A stretch of DNA of 64,000 nt from Corynebacterium sp. p3-SID1056 (GTDB taxonomy: Bacteria > Actinomycetota > Actinomycetes > Mycobacteriales > Mycobacteriaceae), in assembly GCF_025152525.1 (NCBI RefSeq), contig NZ_JALXXL010000007.1, positions 71,204-135,203 of the forward strand. Reading direction: 5' to 3'. The notes beneath the pieces were generated by a model. The model was given only the letters and a program-made list of their open reading frames with translations, was not told where the DNA came from and searched no databases. Shown piece after piece: positions 18,301 through 26,775 of this stretch; within the stretch, counting starts at the first letter, position 1; every line of letters starts with the position of its first letter. Position numbers and translations under genes: made by a program.

Positions 18301-19836
18301 ATGATCCCCGCCTACCATCGTCTCGCGCGCCGAGACCGTAACCGTCCTTATCGCTGGTGGCGCCCGTTGGTGGAGATTGCAGTCGCCGCTTTTCTCTTCG
18401 TCGCGTTGCAGGCGGTGTGGGTTGTTCCCTTCATTCTGCTCAATGGAAAAGAGGCCGTCGGGAAAATCTCCGACGCCGACCCACAGTCTTTGCTGCTTGG
18501 CTTCGGAGCCCTCGCGATGACCATCCCGGCGGCGTTCGTTGCCGCGTGGGCATCTGGGCGCGACGTGCGCGCACTGTGGTCGGTTGAGCGGAGGTTTCGG
18601 TTCCGCTATTTCCTGCCCGCACTCGCTGTTTTTGCCGCACCAGGCCTGCTCTCGCTTTTGGTGGACGCGTTCGCCTTCGGCGCCCCACCCGCACCGCTGG
18701 ACGCAATGTTTTTCTCGTGCGTCGCCATCACCGTGACCCTGCTGCCGCTGCAATGTCTGGCAGAAGAACTCCTCTTTCGCGGCGTACTCGTGCAAAGCTT
18801 CGGCGCGTGGATGCGCTCTCCGTGGCCAGCGTATCTGCTCGCGGTACCGATTTTCGCGGTCGGACACACGACAGGCGGCGGGGGCATGGTCACCATCATC
18901 GTCTTCGCGCTCGTCGCCTCATTACTGGTGCATCGCACTGGCGGGATCGAGCTCGCGGCTGCGCTCCACATAGTCAATAACGCCACTGTTGCCTACGGAG
19001 GATTTTCCGGCATCACCGCGCTGGACTCCTCGCGTATCCTGCTGCCTGTCTTCGCGCAGCTCGGCGCGTTCATTCTTGCGCTCATTGCAGTGCTCATCGT
19101 TGGCAGTAAGGTGGCTCCCATGCCAACTACCGACGCTCACCTGCGCCACCTGCCGCACCCGACCGGCGACCTGCTGTTCCAGTCCGCCGCAAATCCCGAC
19201 CACGGTGGCATCCCCGTCGTCGCTCCCTGGTTCGCACAAACGCTCGGTCCGCAGCTGCACGGCTGGGCGAATCAGCTGCCCTGGGTCCGTACTGCGCAGG
19301 TGGACGGCGTGACCACCGCAGAGCTGACCAACGACCACTTACGTTTGACCTACACCGTGTGTACAGCGTCCGACCCCTCATTCACGTTGCGCATCGACAA
19401 CCTCGACGACGCACCGCGTCGCGTCCAACTCGCGCTGCACCCGTACTGGGCAGTCAACGCTACCCAGGCGAACGTCACCGGGCTCGAAGGGGCGTCCTAT
19501 TACGATAAGGTCGCCGGTGCCACGCGCACAGTTGATGGGCCCATCGCGTTCGGCGAGGAAGTTGACCGAGTCGTGGCAACGAGCGCTCCATGCACGCTTG
19601 CCGACGCGCACCGTACCCTCACCCTGCGCGCACACGGCACCGACCACGTCGTGGTATGGAACCCGGGCCCAGACGTGTGCGCCCGTGACGAGAGCCTCGG
19701 CGCAGACGACTGGGCTAGCTTCGTCTGCGTCGAGCCAGCGCTGCTTGGCCCGAATCGGGACGGTGTCATACTCGCGCCAGGCGAATCCGCAGAGATCGGC
19801 CTCGACGTCACCGTCACCGCGACGACGCAACCATGA
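18301..19836 (+). CDS. Fusion of CPBP intramembrane protease and hexose-phosphate mutarotase-like domain
   Basis: One 511-residue frame with two unrelated parts. Residues 1 to about 268 form a CPBP (CAAX/Abi) membrane protease: several hydrophobic helices with EELLFRG (155-161), His189 in FAVGHT and HIVNN (223-227). Residues 280-511 resemble the YeaD-type D-hexose-6-phosphate mutarotase: HGGIPVVAPWF, LHGWANQLPWV (320-330), a LALHPYW histidine and a closing FVCVEPALLG. No stop separates them. Met274 at 19120 is preceded by TAAGGTGG, so a separate mutarotase could also be started internally. Substrates of both halves are unknown. The second CPBP gene overlaps its stop by four bases. Confidence 0.8.
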   Translation: MIPAYHRLARRDRNRPYRWWRPLVEIAVAAFLFVALQAVWVVPFILLNGKEAVGKISDADPQSLLLGFGALAMTIPAAFVAAWASGRDVRALWSVERRFRFRYFLPALAVFAAPGLLSLLVDAFAFGAPPAPLDAMFFSCVAITVTLLPLQCLAEELLFRGVLVQSFGAWMRSPWPAYLLAVPIFAVGHTTGGGGMVTIIVFALVASLLVHRTGGIELAAALHIVNNATVAYGGFSGITALDSSRILLPVFAQLGAFILALIAVLIVGSKVAPMPTTDAHLRHLPHPTGDLLFQSAANPDHGGIPVVAPWFAQTLGPQLHGWANQLPWVRTAQVDGVTTAELTNDHLRLTYTVCTASDPSFTLRIDNLDDAPRRVQLALHPYWAVNATQANVTGLEGASYYDKVAGATRTVDGPIAFGEEVDRVVATSAPCTLADAHRTLTLRAHGTDHVVVWNPGPDVCARDESLGADDWASFVCVEPALLGPNRDGVILAPGESAEIGLDVTVTATTQP

Positions 19837-20546
19837 CCCCCGGTTTCCACCGCGCCGGCCCCACCCGCCTGACTAAGTGCGTCGGCGAAGTCGCCCTCCT
19901 CATTATCTTCGCTACCGCCTTCGGCGTGGCTGCCGCGTTCGGGATCCAAGTTGCCAGCGCGCGCGGGATATGGACGGTTGACCCGATGCTCGAGCCGCTG
20001 TACATCCTCGCCGCCACGCTGCCCGCAGCCCCGCTGGCGCGCGTGTGCACCGGCCACCACCCCGCCACGCTCATTTCTGTCGATGAGCGTGTCCGGTGGG
20101 GCGTCATCGCCCGAGTACTTGCCGTGTCAGTGTGCGTCTACGCCATCGCTTCCATCGCCGCATCAGTAGTCCCTGCGATGCGCTGGGACAGGTTTGCTGT
20201 GCTGTGCGGCGTCGTCGCGCTGCAGGCTGCGGCGGAAGAACTGGTTTTCCGCGCCGCGTTGCCGCAGGTCCTCGGGGGCCTTCCCGCACCACTCGCCTAT
20301 GGCCTTCCGGCGCTCGGCTTCGTCGCGTTGCATACGGGGAGTACAGGCACGCTTGCTGATGTTGCGGTCTTCGCAGCCTGTGCCGCGTGGCTGACTTGGC
20401 GCACCGGCGGAGTCGAGGCCGCGTGGGTGCTGCACGTTGTGGGCAACGTGTGGGTGATGGGGGCGTCGGTAAGCACGGGGCCCTGGGGGACGGTCGCCAC
20501 AGTGGTGGCGACCGCCGTGATTGGGGTAACTAGTCCTCGTCGGTAG
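19833..20546 (+). CDS. CPBP family intramembrane metalloprotease
   Basis: Membrane protein of 237 residues with six or more predicted helices. It carries the CPBP motifs in order: [15 protein letters not shown], a histidine in [10 protein letters not shown], and HVVGNV near the C-terminus. Bacterial members of the family act in peptide processing, bacteriocin self-immunity or unknown tasks. It is translationally coupled to the preceding fusion gene, which carries a similar protease domain, so the two may act on one substrate or as a heteromer. Its 3' end overlaps the convergent lepA gene by 17 bases. A variant of the repeated 12-mer lies in its last 30 codons. Confidence 0.87.
   Translation: MTPGFHRAGPTRLTKCVGEVALLIIFATAFGVAAAFGIQVASARGIWTVDPMLEPLYILAATLPAAPLARVCTGHHPATLISVDERVRWGVIARVLAVSVCVYAIASIAASVVPAMRWDRFAVLCGVVALQAAAEELVFRAALPQVLGGLPAPLAYGLPALGFVALHTGSTGTLADVAVFAACAAWLTWRTGGVEAAWVLHVVGNVWVMGASVSTGPWGTVATVVATAVIGVTSPRR
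20463..20474 (+). repeat. GCGTCGGTAAGC variant of the 12-mer
   Basis: G-for-A variant, in frame as Ala-Ser-Val-Ser in the CPBP gene, with GGGGCCC two bases downstream. Confidence 0.6.
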
Positions 20547-22386
20547 ACAGCGCCGCGACGAATGCCTCCTGTGGCACCGTGACGGAACCGATCGCCTTCA
20601 TCCGCTTCTTGCCCGCCTTCTGCTTCTCCAGCAGCTTGCGCTTACGCGAAATGTCGCCGCCGTAGCACTTCGACAGCACGTCCTTGCGCATCGCGCGGAT
20701 GTTCTCGCGCGCAATAATCTTCGAGCCAATCGCCGCCTGGACCGGCACCTCGAACTGCTGGCGAGGGATGAGCTCCTTGAGCTTCTTCGTCATCTTGTTG
20801 CCGTACCACTGCGCAGAATCCCGGTGCACAATCGCCGAAAACGCATCCACCGGATCGCCCTGCAACAAGATATCCACCTTGACCAGGTTCGCCTCCTGCC
20901 ACCCGGCGTCCTCGTAGTTCAGCGAAGCGTAGCCCTTGGTGCGAGACTTCAGCATGTCGAAAAAGTCGAAGATGATCTCGCCGAGCGGGATGAGGTACCG
21001 CAGCTCGACGCGGTCCTCAGACAGGTACTCCATGTTCTTCATCTGGCCGCGCTTGGACTGGCACAGCTCCATGGTGGCACCGACGAATTCCTGTGGCACG
21101 ATGATCGTCATATTCACCACCGGTTCAAACACCTGCTGCAGTTTGCCGCCCGGCCAATCGGAAGGATTGTGCACCATGTGTTCAGTGCCGTCCTCGGCAA
21201 TCACACGGTACGTCACCGACGGCGCTGTCGAAATCAGGTCGAGGTCAAACTCGCGCTCAAGGCGATCACGGGTGATCTCCATGTGTAGCAGCCCCAAAAA
21301 ACCACAGCGGAACCCGAAACCAAGGGCGACCGAAGTCTCCGGCTCCCACGTCAGCGAAGCGTCATTGAGCTGCAACTTCTCCAGGCTTTCGCGCAGGGCC
21401 GGGAAATCCTCTTGGCTCACGGGGAACAAGCCCGAGTACACCATCGGCTTGACCTCTTCGAAACCATCGAGTGGCTCATCCGCGCCTTTTTGGGCCCAGG
21501 TGACCGTATCGCCCACGCGGGTCTCACGCACGTCTTTCACGCCTGTGATCAGGTACCCGACCTCACCAGGCCCTAAACCCTTCGTCTTTTTCATCGTGGG
21601 CGAGACCACGCCGATCTCAAGGATCTCGTGCTGGACGCCGGTATTCATCATCTGCACGCGCTGGTTCGGCTCCAGCTTGCCGTCCATCATGCGCACGTAC
21701 GTCACGACGCCGCGGTACGTGTCGTAGACCGAGTCAAAGATCAATGCTCGCGCCGGCGCGTCTGCGCCGTGTTCCGACGTTGGAGCCGGGATCAGCTCGA
21801 CGACCTTGTCTAGCAGCTCTGGCACGCCCTCACCAGTCTTGCCAGAGACGCGCAATACCTCTTCGGGCTCGCAGCCAATAATGTGGGCAATCTCATTCGC
21901 GTACTTATCCGGGTCCGCTGCAGGCAAGTCAATCTTGTTGAGCACCGGAACGATCTCGAGGTCGTTTTCCATGGCCATGTACAAGTTGGCCAAGGTCTGG
22001 GCCTCGATCCCCTGCGCCGCGTCGACAAGCAGGATCGCACCTTCACACGCGTCCAGCGAACGCGAGACCTCGTAAGAAAAGTCGACGTGTCCAGGGGTGT
22101 CAATCATCTGCAACACGATGTCCTGGCCCGCAAACTCACCCGACGTCGGCTTCCACGGTAGGCGCACATTCTGTGCCTTAATCGTGATGCCGCGCTCGCG
22201 CTCGATGTCCATATTGTCGAGGTACTGGTCGCGCATTTCGCGCGCAGCAACCACGTTTGACAGCTGCAAAATACGATCCGCGAGCGTGGATTTACCGTGG
22301 TCAATGTGAGCGATAATGCAGAAGTTTCGGATCCGTGAGGGATCGGTAAACGTTTGTTCCGCAAAATTCTTCGTCGTGGCAGCCAT
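20530..22386 (-). CDS. lepA: Elongation factor 4 (LepA GTPase)
   Basis: Ribosome-associated GTPase of 618 residues that remodels stalled or mistranslocated ribosomes. G1 is AHIDHGKST near residue 30, G3 is DTPGHVDF and G4 is [10 protein letters not shown]. The LepA-specific C-terminal domain is present, ending in [23 protein letters not shown] (residue run given in part) and an acidic tail. The length matches the actinobacterial protein. It is convergent with the CPBP gene and divergent from the PemK-like gene; the PemK ribosome site starts about 85 bases upstream. Confidence 0.97.
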   Translation of the reverse strand: MAATTKNFAEQTFTDPSRIRNFCIIAHIDHGKSTLADRILQLSNVVAAREMRDQYLDNMDIERERGITIKAQNVRLPWKPTSGEFAGQDIVLQMIDTPGHVDFSYEVSRSLDACEGAILLVDAAQGIEAQTLANLYMAMENDLEIVPVLNKIDLPAADPDKYANEIAHIIGCEPEEVLRVSGKTGEGVPELLDKVVELIPAPTSEHGADAPARALIFDSVYDTYRGVVTYVRMMDGKLEPNQRVQMMNTGVQHEILEIGVVSPTMKKTKGLGPGEVGYLITGVKDVRETRVGDTVTWAQKGADEPLDGFEEVKPMVYSGLFPVSQEDFPALRESLEKLQLNDASLTWEPETSVALGFGFRCGFLGLLHMEITRDRLEREFDLDLISTAPSVTYRVIAEDGTEHMVHNPSDWPGGKLQQVFEPVVNMTIIVPQEFVGATMELCQSKRGQMKNMEYLSEDRVELRYLIPLGEIIFDFFDMLKSRTKGYASLNYEDAGWQEANLVKVDILLQGDPVDAFSAIVHRDSAQWYGNKMTKKLKELIPRQQFEVPVQAAIGSKIIARENIRAMRKDVLSKCYGGDISRKRKLLEKQKAGKKRMKAIGSVTVPQEAFVAALSTDED

Positions 22387-22486
22387 AGTTTCACCATCCT
22401 ACCGGGGCCAACCCACCCCCAACCACTTGTCCCACCCGCACCAAGCGCCTAAAGTGTCGAGCAACACGAACGGGAGGTTCGTCAAC

Positions 22487-23092
22487 GTGGAATCACACCG
22501 AGAGGCCGGCACGCGCGGCGACGGGCCACGCCTCGTCAAACGCCAAGGCAGCTTCGCACCACTCAGCAAGCTCAAGGCGAAAACCTCCCGCGTCCTCAAA
22601 CGACGCAGCCGCCGAGAGCGACGCACCGCCTCCCTCGACCAAGGCCTCGCACTGCTCAACGAACGACTTGGCACGCGAAACCCCGCACACGAGCCACGCA
22701 CCGCAACCTACGTCACCGTCAAGCCAACTGCACATTTGCCGCGCAACATCTACTACGCACCCGACATGGACGGCAATGCCGAACCTGGCGAAGTCGTGTG
22801 GGTCACCATGCCCTCACATCCGCCACGACAACGCAGCATGCTCGTCGTCGGGCGAGAGCGCAACGAGGTGCTCGGCCTCCTCATTTCCTCAGAGTCCGAG
22901 CACGCGAACGATGAACGCTGGCTTGGCATCGGTGCAGGAGAATGGCATAAATCTGGGAAACCGTGCTGGGTGCGACTCGACAAGACGCTCATTGTGCCCG
23001 AAAGCGATCTGCACCGGTCTGGCACCATCGTGCCGCAGCGCCGCTTCGAGCGCGTGGCAAACCGACTGCGGGACCGTTTCGACTGGGCATAG
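22487..23092 (+). CDS. PemK/MazF-like family protein, orphan
   Basis: A 201-residue protein beginning with GTG, chosen because GGGAGG lies nine bases before it; the frame is open further upstream into lepA. The first 75 residues are very basic (KLKAKTSRVLKRRSRRERR). The C-terminal part (about 85-200) looks like a PemK/MazF barrel: IYYAPDMDGNAEPGEVVWV, a strand VVGRERNEVLGLLISS and a closing WVRLDKTLIVPESDLHRSG. Members are mRNA-cleaving toxins, but no antitoxin gene is adjacent. A similar gene beside lepA is common in corynebacteria, so it may be a domesticated nucleic-acid-binding protein. Confidence 0.72.
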   Translation: MESHREAGTRGDGPRLVKRQGSFAPLSKLKAKTSRVLKRRSRRERRTASLDQGLALLNERLGTRNPAHEPRTATYVTVKPTAHLPRNIYYAPDMDGNAEPGEVVWVTMPSHPPRQRSMLVVGRERNEVLGLLISSESEHANDERWLGIGAGEWHKSGKPCWVRLDKTLIVPESDLHRSGTIVPQRRFERVANRLRDRFDWA

Positions 23093-23096
23093 CCAA

Positions 23097-23126
23097 TTTG
23101 AATCGCGCAGCCACGCCCTGCTACCT
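23097..23126 (+). promoter_or_regulatory. Candidate rpsT promoter
   Basis: TTGAAT at 23097-23102 and TACCTT at 23121-23126 are 18 bases apart, upstream of rpsT. The resulting leader of about 170 bases holds a short GGACC/GGTCC hairpin near 23180-23193, a possible site for ribosomal protein feedback. Confidence 0.4.
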
Positions 23127-23301
23127 TGGAAGAGTTGTTCTCGCCCGGAATTTTTCGGGGCTGTTTGACGACGCGGGCAGGACCTTGGGTCCGCGTAAAC
23201 CACGGCGCACACGCGCCCGGTTGCCACAGTCAAACGATGACGCCCTTTTCCGGTGAAGATCGACAGTACCGATCCGAATACGAAAGACTAAGAGGTAAAT
23301 C

Positions 23302-23565
23302 ATGGCAAACATCAAGCAGCAGAAGAAGCGCGTCCTCACCAACGAGAAGCGCCGTCAGCGCAACAAGTCCGTCCGCTCCGCTACCCGCACGGAAATCCGT
23401 AAGTTCCGTGAGGCTGTCGAGTCCGGCGACAAGGCTGCCGCTGAGGCACAGCTGCGTGTTGCGTCCCGCAAGCTGGACAAGGCCGTGACCAAGGGCGTCT
23501 TCCACCGCAACAGCGCGGCAAACAAGAAGTCCAACATGGCAAAGGCGCTGAACAAGATGGCGTAA
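23302..23565 (+). CDS. rpsT: 30S ribosomal protein S20
   Basis: Small-subunit protein of 87 residues that binds 16S rRNA early in assembly. The sequence is fully typical: [19 protein letters not shown] at the start, [19 protein letters not shown], and [14 protein letters not shown] at the end. It is monocistronic, with an unusually long untranslated leader and a strong terminator 39 bases after the stop. It lies opposite lepA and holA, as in other actinobacteria. Confidence 0.98.
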   Translation: MANIKQQKKRVLTNEKRRQRNKSVRSATRTEIRKFREAVESGDKAAAEAQLRVASRKLDKAVTKGVFHRNSAANKKSNMAKALNKMA

Positions 23566-23603
23566 CGCCGTTGCTCACGCCGGCAGCGCGAGAGCGCTGA
23601 ACA

Positions 23604-23646
23604 CACCCGCCCTAGCCTCACGGCTAGGGCGGGTGCATTTATTTTT
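23604..23646 (+). terminator. Rho-independent terminator of rpsT
   Basis: A perfect 14-base-pair stem (23604-23617 with 23622-23635) and a TCAC loop, followed by CATTTATTTTT. Confidence 0.9.
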
Positions 23647-23698
23647 ACGCCTACCCCCGGAGTGTAATCAGCACACAACTAGATTACGATACCCGTTC

Positions 23699-24769
23699 GT
23701 GAAGAAACCTCGTCGTTACCAGCGCGCATTGTGCGCCGCTGCCTTCGCAGCCGGCCTGGCGCTTAGCTCCACTGCGATTGTGGACGCCCCGTTGACCGAA
23801 GAAGCACACGCTGCTTCCCTGCAAGACTTCGTGCCGGAGCTCCCCGGCGTCGACCCAGTCGTCGCGCAAAGGATCGGCACCCTTCTCGCACTGGTTGTCA
23901 TCCTCGGAATCGCACTTCCCGTTGTCGGCACCGAAGGTTCCTCCGCCGCACCGGGCGGGGACGCCGGTAACGCAGCTGCTGGCGAAAGCCCCGGTGGCCG
24001 CGACTCGGGCTACGCCTCCGACGGTACGATGCAACGCACACTCAAAGTCGGCGGTGGCACCCGTTCCTATAACTTGGTCTTGCCATCCGGGTACGCAGAG
24101 GGGAACTCCTACCCCATTATCTTCGGCTTCGGTGGCTGGCAGCACTCCGCAGAAAAGGCACACAGCTACCTGCGGCTTGAAGACGCCGCGACCGATGCGA
24201 TCATCGTCTACGGCCAGGGCATTGACAACGCGTGGGCCGGCGCCCCATACGCGAAGACCAGCCTGCGCCAAGACATCGCCTACGTACGCGCGGTCATTGC
24301 GGATCTCGAGGCGAACTTCGGCGGTGACCGCAGCCGCGTCGCCGCGATCGGGCTGTCCAATGGCGGCGGCATGGCGGCGGCTCTTGGTTGCCATGCCTCC
24401 GACACAGTCAAGGCCATCGCTTCTGCGGCCGGTGCTTACTACGATCCGACAGTAAGCAATTGTGATTTCGGCAGCGTTGCTACCTTGTTGATGCACGGAA
24501 CCCGCGACGAGATCATCGATTACAACGGTGGCGCCCGCCACGGCGGCACTTACCAGCCGGTGACTCGTGTGCTCGACACCTTTGGTCGGAAGAACGGCTG
24601 CTTCACTGAGCCTCATGAATTCGGTGGTCTGTTCAGCACCACTTCCATCGAGCCAATCGGGTGCATTACCCCGACGCGCCTGGTGCGAGTCAATGGCGGG
24701 ACACACACATGGTTCACACGGCCAGACGCGACGAGGGAATCCGTCGACTTCGTCATGCAGCAGCTATAG
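23699..24769 (+). CDS. Secreted PHB-depolymerase/LpqC-like esterase
   Basis: Alpha/beta hydrolase of 356 residues. The GTG at 23699 is chosen because it gives a clean signal peptide (KKPRRYQRALCAAAFAAGLA); the frame opens further upstream inside the rpsT terminator. A hydrophobic segment near residues 60-75 (LLALVVILGIALPVV) could anchor the protein. The catalytic domain starts near residue 110 with RTLKVGGGTRSYNLVLPSGY. Nucleophile Ser220 is in GLSNGGGMAAALGC, the acid is in HGTRDEIIDYNGG and the histidine in VNGGTHTWF. These are the marks of the PHB depolymerase/feruloyl esterase superfamily. The natural substrate cannot be read from sequence. Confidence 0.85.
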   Translation: MKKPRRYQRALCAAAFAAGLALSSTAIVDAPLTEEAHAASLQDFVPELPGVDPVVAQRIGTLLALVVILGIALPVVGTEGSSAAPGGDAGNAAAGESPGGRDSGYASDGTMQRTLKVGGGTRSYNLVLPSGYAEGNSYPIIFGFGGWQHSAEKAHSYLRLEDAATDAIIVYGQGIDNAWAGAPYAKTSLRQDIAYVRAVIADLEANFGGDRSRVAAIGLSNGGGMAAALGCHASDTVKAIASAAGAYYDPTVSNCDFGSVATLLMHGTRDEIIDYNGGARHGGTYQPVTRVLDTFGRKNGCFTEPHEFGGLFSTTSIEPIGCITPTRLVRVNGGTHTWFTRPDATRESVDFVMQQL

Positions 24770-24783
24770 AGGCAGCGGAGGCG

Positions 24784-25431
24784 CTATGCCAAGGCGAGTA
24801 CCCCGCGAGCGCAGAGCGCCACACCCACCACGATGAAAAACACCCCCGCGCCGATGTCGATGAACGGCCCTGCGCCGAGCAAGCGGCGGCGCACCCGCTC
24901 CGTCGAAATGACCTGTGTAAAGGCGGCGAAAAGCGCAAAAGAGCTCAGCCACAACGCAGCGATAACCACCACTGCGGTGGCCACCGTCGGATGCGCTGGC
25001 AGCAAGGGAGCGATCATCGCGGATAAAGCGAGCACAATTTTTGGATTGGCCAAATTAGTAGTCAGCCCGCGCCAGTAGCTCGCACGCGTAGTGCCGAGCC
25101 GCTTCGCCGCCTCCATCGTATTTGGCGGCGGCTTGCGCCGATCTTGCCAACCCCCGCGTACGTTACCGGTGCCCATCCAGACCAAAAACGCGCCGCCAAC
25201 GATCTGCACCGCTTCTAGTGCCCACGGGAACGCGTTGAGAAGCGCAGTCGCGCCTATGACGGTGAGCGTGCACCAGAACAGCACGCCCGTTTGCACCCCG
25301 AGTGTGGTCGCCCATGCGTGCGCACGAGAGCGGGTCCCTGTACGCGTCAGCAAAATGACATCGGGCCCGGGCGAGGCCGCCCCCAAAAGATTGAGGCCGA
25401 CGATGACAGCGAGATCGCCGAGCCCGATCAT
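24784..25431 (-). CDS. LysE/RhtB family amino acid exporter
   Basis: Membrane protein of 215 residues with six predicted helices and the family N-terminus LNLLGAASPGPDVILLTRTGTRSRAHAWATTLG, which carries the conserved SPGPD loop (run given as two motifs: LGAASPGPD and GTRSRAHAW). Family members export amino acids or homoserine lactones; the substrate here is unknown. Its start overlaps the ankyrin gene stop by four bases, so the two are translated together at the end of the holA unit. Confidence 0.88.
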   Translation of the reverse strand: MIGLGDLAVIVGLNLLGAASPGPDVILLTRTGTRSRAHAWATTLGVQTGVLFWCTLTVIGATALLNAFPWALEAVQIVGGAFLVWMGTGNVRGGWQDRRKPPPNTMEAAKRLGTTRASYWRGLTTNLANPKIVLALSAMIAPLLPAHPTVATAVVVIAALWLSSFALFAAFTQVISTERVRRRLLGAGPFIDIGAGVFFIVVGVALCARGVLALA

Positions 25432-25826
25432 GCTTCGGTTCCCGGCGGGAAAAGGTCGAGAAGTGCGCTGCGTTCAAACATCATGGCGGTTTCGCGCGCG
25501 CTCGGGTGGCCGGCGTCGGGGTCGGCGTTGGCGTCGATAAGCATCCGCACAATCGCCTCCTCACCGCGAAACACGGCGCCTGCGACGATGCTCTGGCCGC
25601 GCGCATTGCGCGCATTCACATCCGCTCCTCGTTCGATCAGCCCTCGCACGAGTTCGGCGTGGCCGGCATAGGCGGCGAGCATCAATAAACTATTGCCATC
25701 CTGGTTGCTCAAGTCCACATCCACGCCACGGTCGACGTAGTCCAGCAACTGCAATTCGCCAGACCTGGCCATAGAAAACAGTGCCGTAGCGAACTCTTGC
25801 ACGTCTTCCGGGATCTCATTGCTCAT
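25428..25826 (-). CDS. Ankyrin repeat protein
   Basis: A 132-residue cytosolic protein made of about three ankyrin repeats (GNSLLMLAAYAGHAELVRGL, GADVNARNARGQSIVAGAVF, and a degenerate last one with IDANADPDAGHPSA). Such repeats mediate protein binding. The N-terminal helix (EDVQEFATALFSMARSGEL) is probably a capping helix. It lies 12 bases after holA and overlaps the LysE exporter gene. The partner is unknown. A copy of the repeated 12-mer encodes LIDA in the last repeat. Confidence 0.85.
   Translation of the reverse strand: MSNEIPEDVQEFATALFSMARSGELQLLDYVDRGVDVDLSNQDGNSLLMLAAYAGHAELVRGLIERGADVNARNARGQSIVAGAVFRGEEAIVRMLIDANADPDAGHPSARETAMMFERSALLDLFPPGTEA
25531..25542 (+). repeat. Copy 5 of GCGTCGATAAGC 12-mer
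   Basis: Exact plus-strand copy inside the minus-strand ankyrin gene; the complement encodes Leu-Ile-Asp-Ala with a CTT codon. Confidence 0.8.
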
Positions 25827-25838
25827 AACGAAAAAGTA

Positions 25839-26765
25839 TCACGCAAGCTGCGCGATTCGGCGTACAGCGTTTTCCACCGCGAACTCGGGCACGCCGCCGT
25901 TGCCCTTGACCTCTGCGTCTAAATCCGCGACGATAATGACCGCCTCAGATACTGCGGCAGGAGACCACCGCCGCGCGATCTGCATCGTCTTCTTCACGCC
26001 CCACGGTGCCATCCCCAAATCTCGGGCGAGCGAATTCGGATCGCCCCGCATACCCTGCAGCTTCGCTACGTCACCCACCTTGTATGCCAGCGCCGCCGCG
26101 ATCGCAACTGGATCTGTGCCCAATTGCAGCGCACGCCTAGTCGACGCGAGCGCGCGATCCGCGCGCCCCTGCACCGCAAGTTCGGCAATGTCGAAGCCTG
26201 CGACTTCTGCCACCCCTGTGTAGTAGTTCCGCACCGCTTGGAGCGTGACTTGTCCGCCTGTGTCTGCAACAAGCTGTGAGACAGCCGAGGCCAATTCGCG
26301 CAAGTCGGAGCCGACCGACTCGAGCACCGCAGCAACCACGTCCTGGTGCGGGCGCACGCCGTGGCGGCGGAACTCCGCAGTCACCCACGCTGGTCGGTCT
26401 CGGGTGCTCACTGGGTCGACCGTGTGCACCTCGGCCAGCTTCTTAAACTTCGCTACTGCAGCTTTCTGGTGCCCCTTCCCCGTGTGCTCAATGACGATGG
26501 TCATTCCCGGCGCAGGGTTCTTACACGCTTCCAAGAGGATTTGCGTTGGTTCTTTGCGTGCGAGCTCGGTTTTCTTCACCACAACAACACGTTGTTCGGC
26601 GAACAGCGACGGGCTGGTGGCCATTGCCATCTCCCCCTCGGTGACGTCGCCGGCACGCAGCGTTGTCACCTCGGCGGTCGGACCAAGGCTGTCGACGATG
26701 TCGTTAGTAACGCGCTCGGCAAGAAACGTCTCCTCACCGAGTACAAGGTGAACCGGGTTGAGCAT
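25839..26765 (-). CDS. holA: DNA polymerase III delta subunit
   Basis: Clamp-loader subunit of 308 residues that opens the sliding clamp. The start MLNPVHLVLGEETFLAERV is the typical actinobacterial HolA N-terminus; the longer open frame upstream runs into comEC. The AAA-like N-terminal domain has degenerate nucleotide motifs (FAEQRVVVVKKTELARKEP), and the C-terminal collar domain includes LGTDPVAIAAALAYKVGDVAKLQG. It follows comEC by ten bases on the same strand, the conserved comEA-comEC-holA order. Confidence 0.94.
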   Translation of the reverse strand: MLNPVHLVLGEETFLAERVTNDIVDSLGPTAEVTTLRAGDVTEGEMAMATSPSLFAEQRVVVVKKTELARKEPTQILLEACKNPAPGMTIVIEHTGKGHQKAAVAKFKKLAEVHTVDPVSTRDRPAWVTAEFRRHGVRPHQDVVAAVLESVGSDLRELASAVSQLVADTGGQVTLQAVRNYYTGVAEVAGFDIAELAVQGRADRALASTRRALQLGTDPVAIAAALAYKVGDVAKLQGMRGDPNSLARDLGMAPWGVKKTMQIARRWSPAAVSEAVIIVADLDAEVKGNGGVPEFAVENAVRRIAQLA

Positions 26766-26775
26766 GCCCCCAAGC

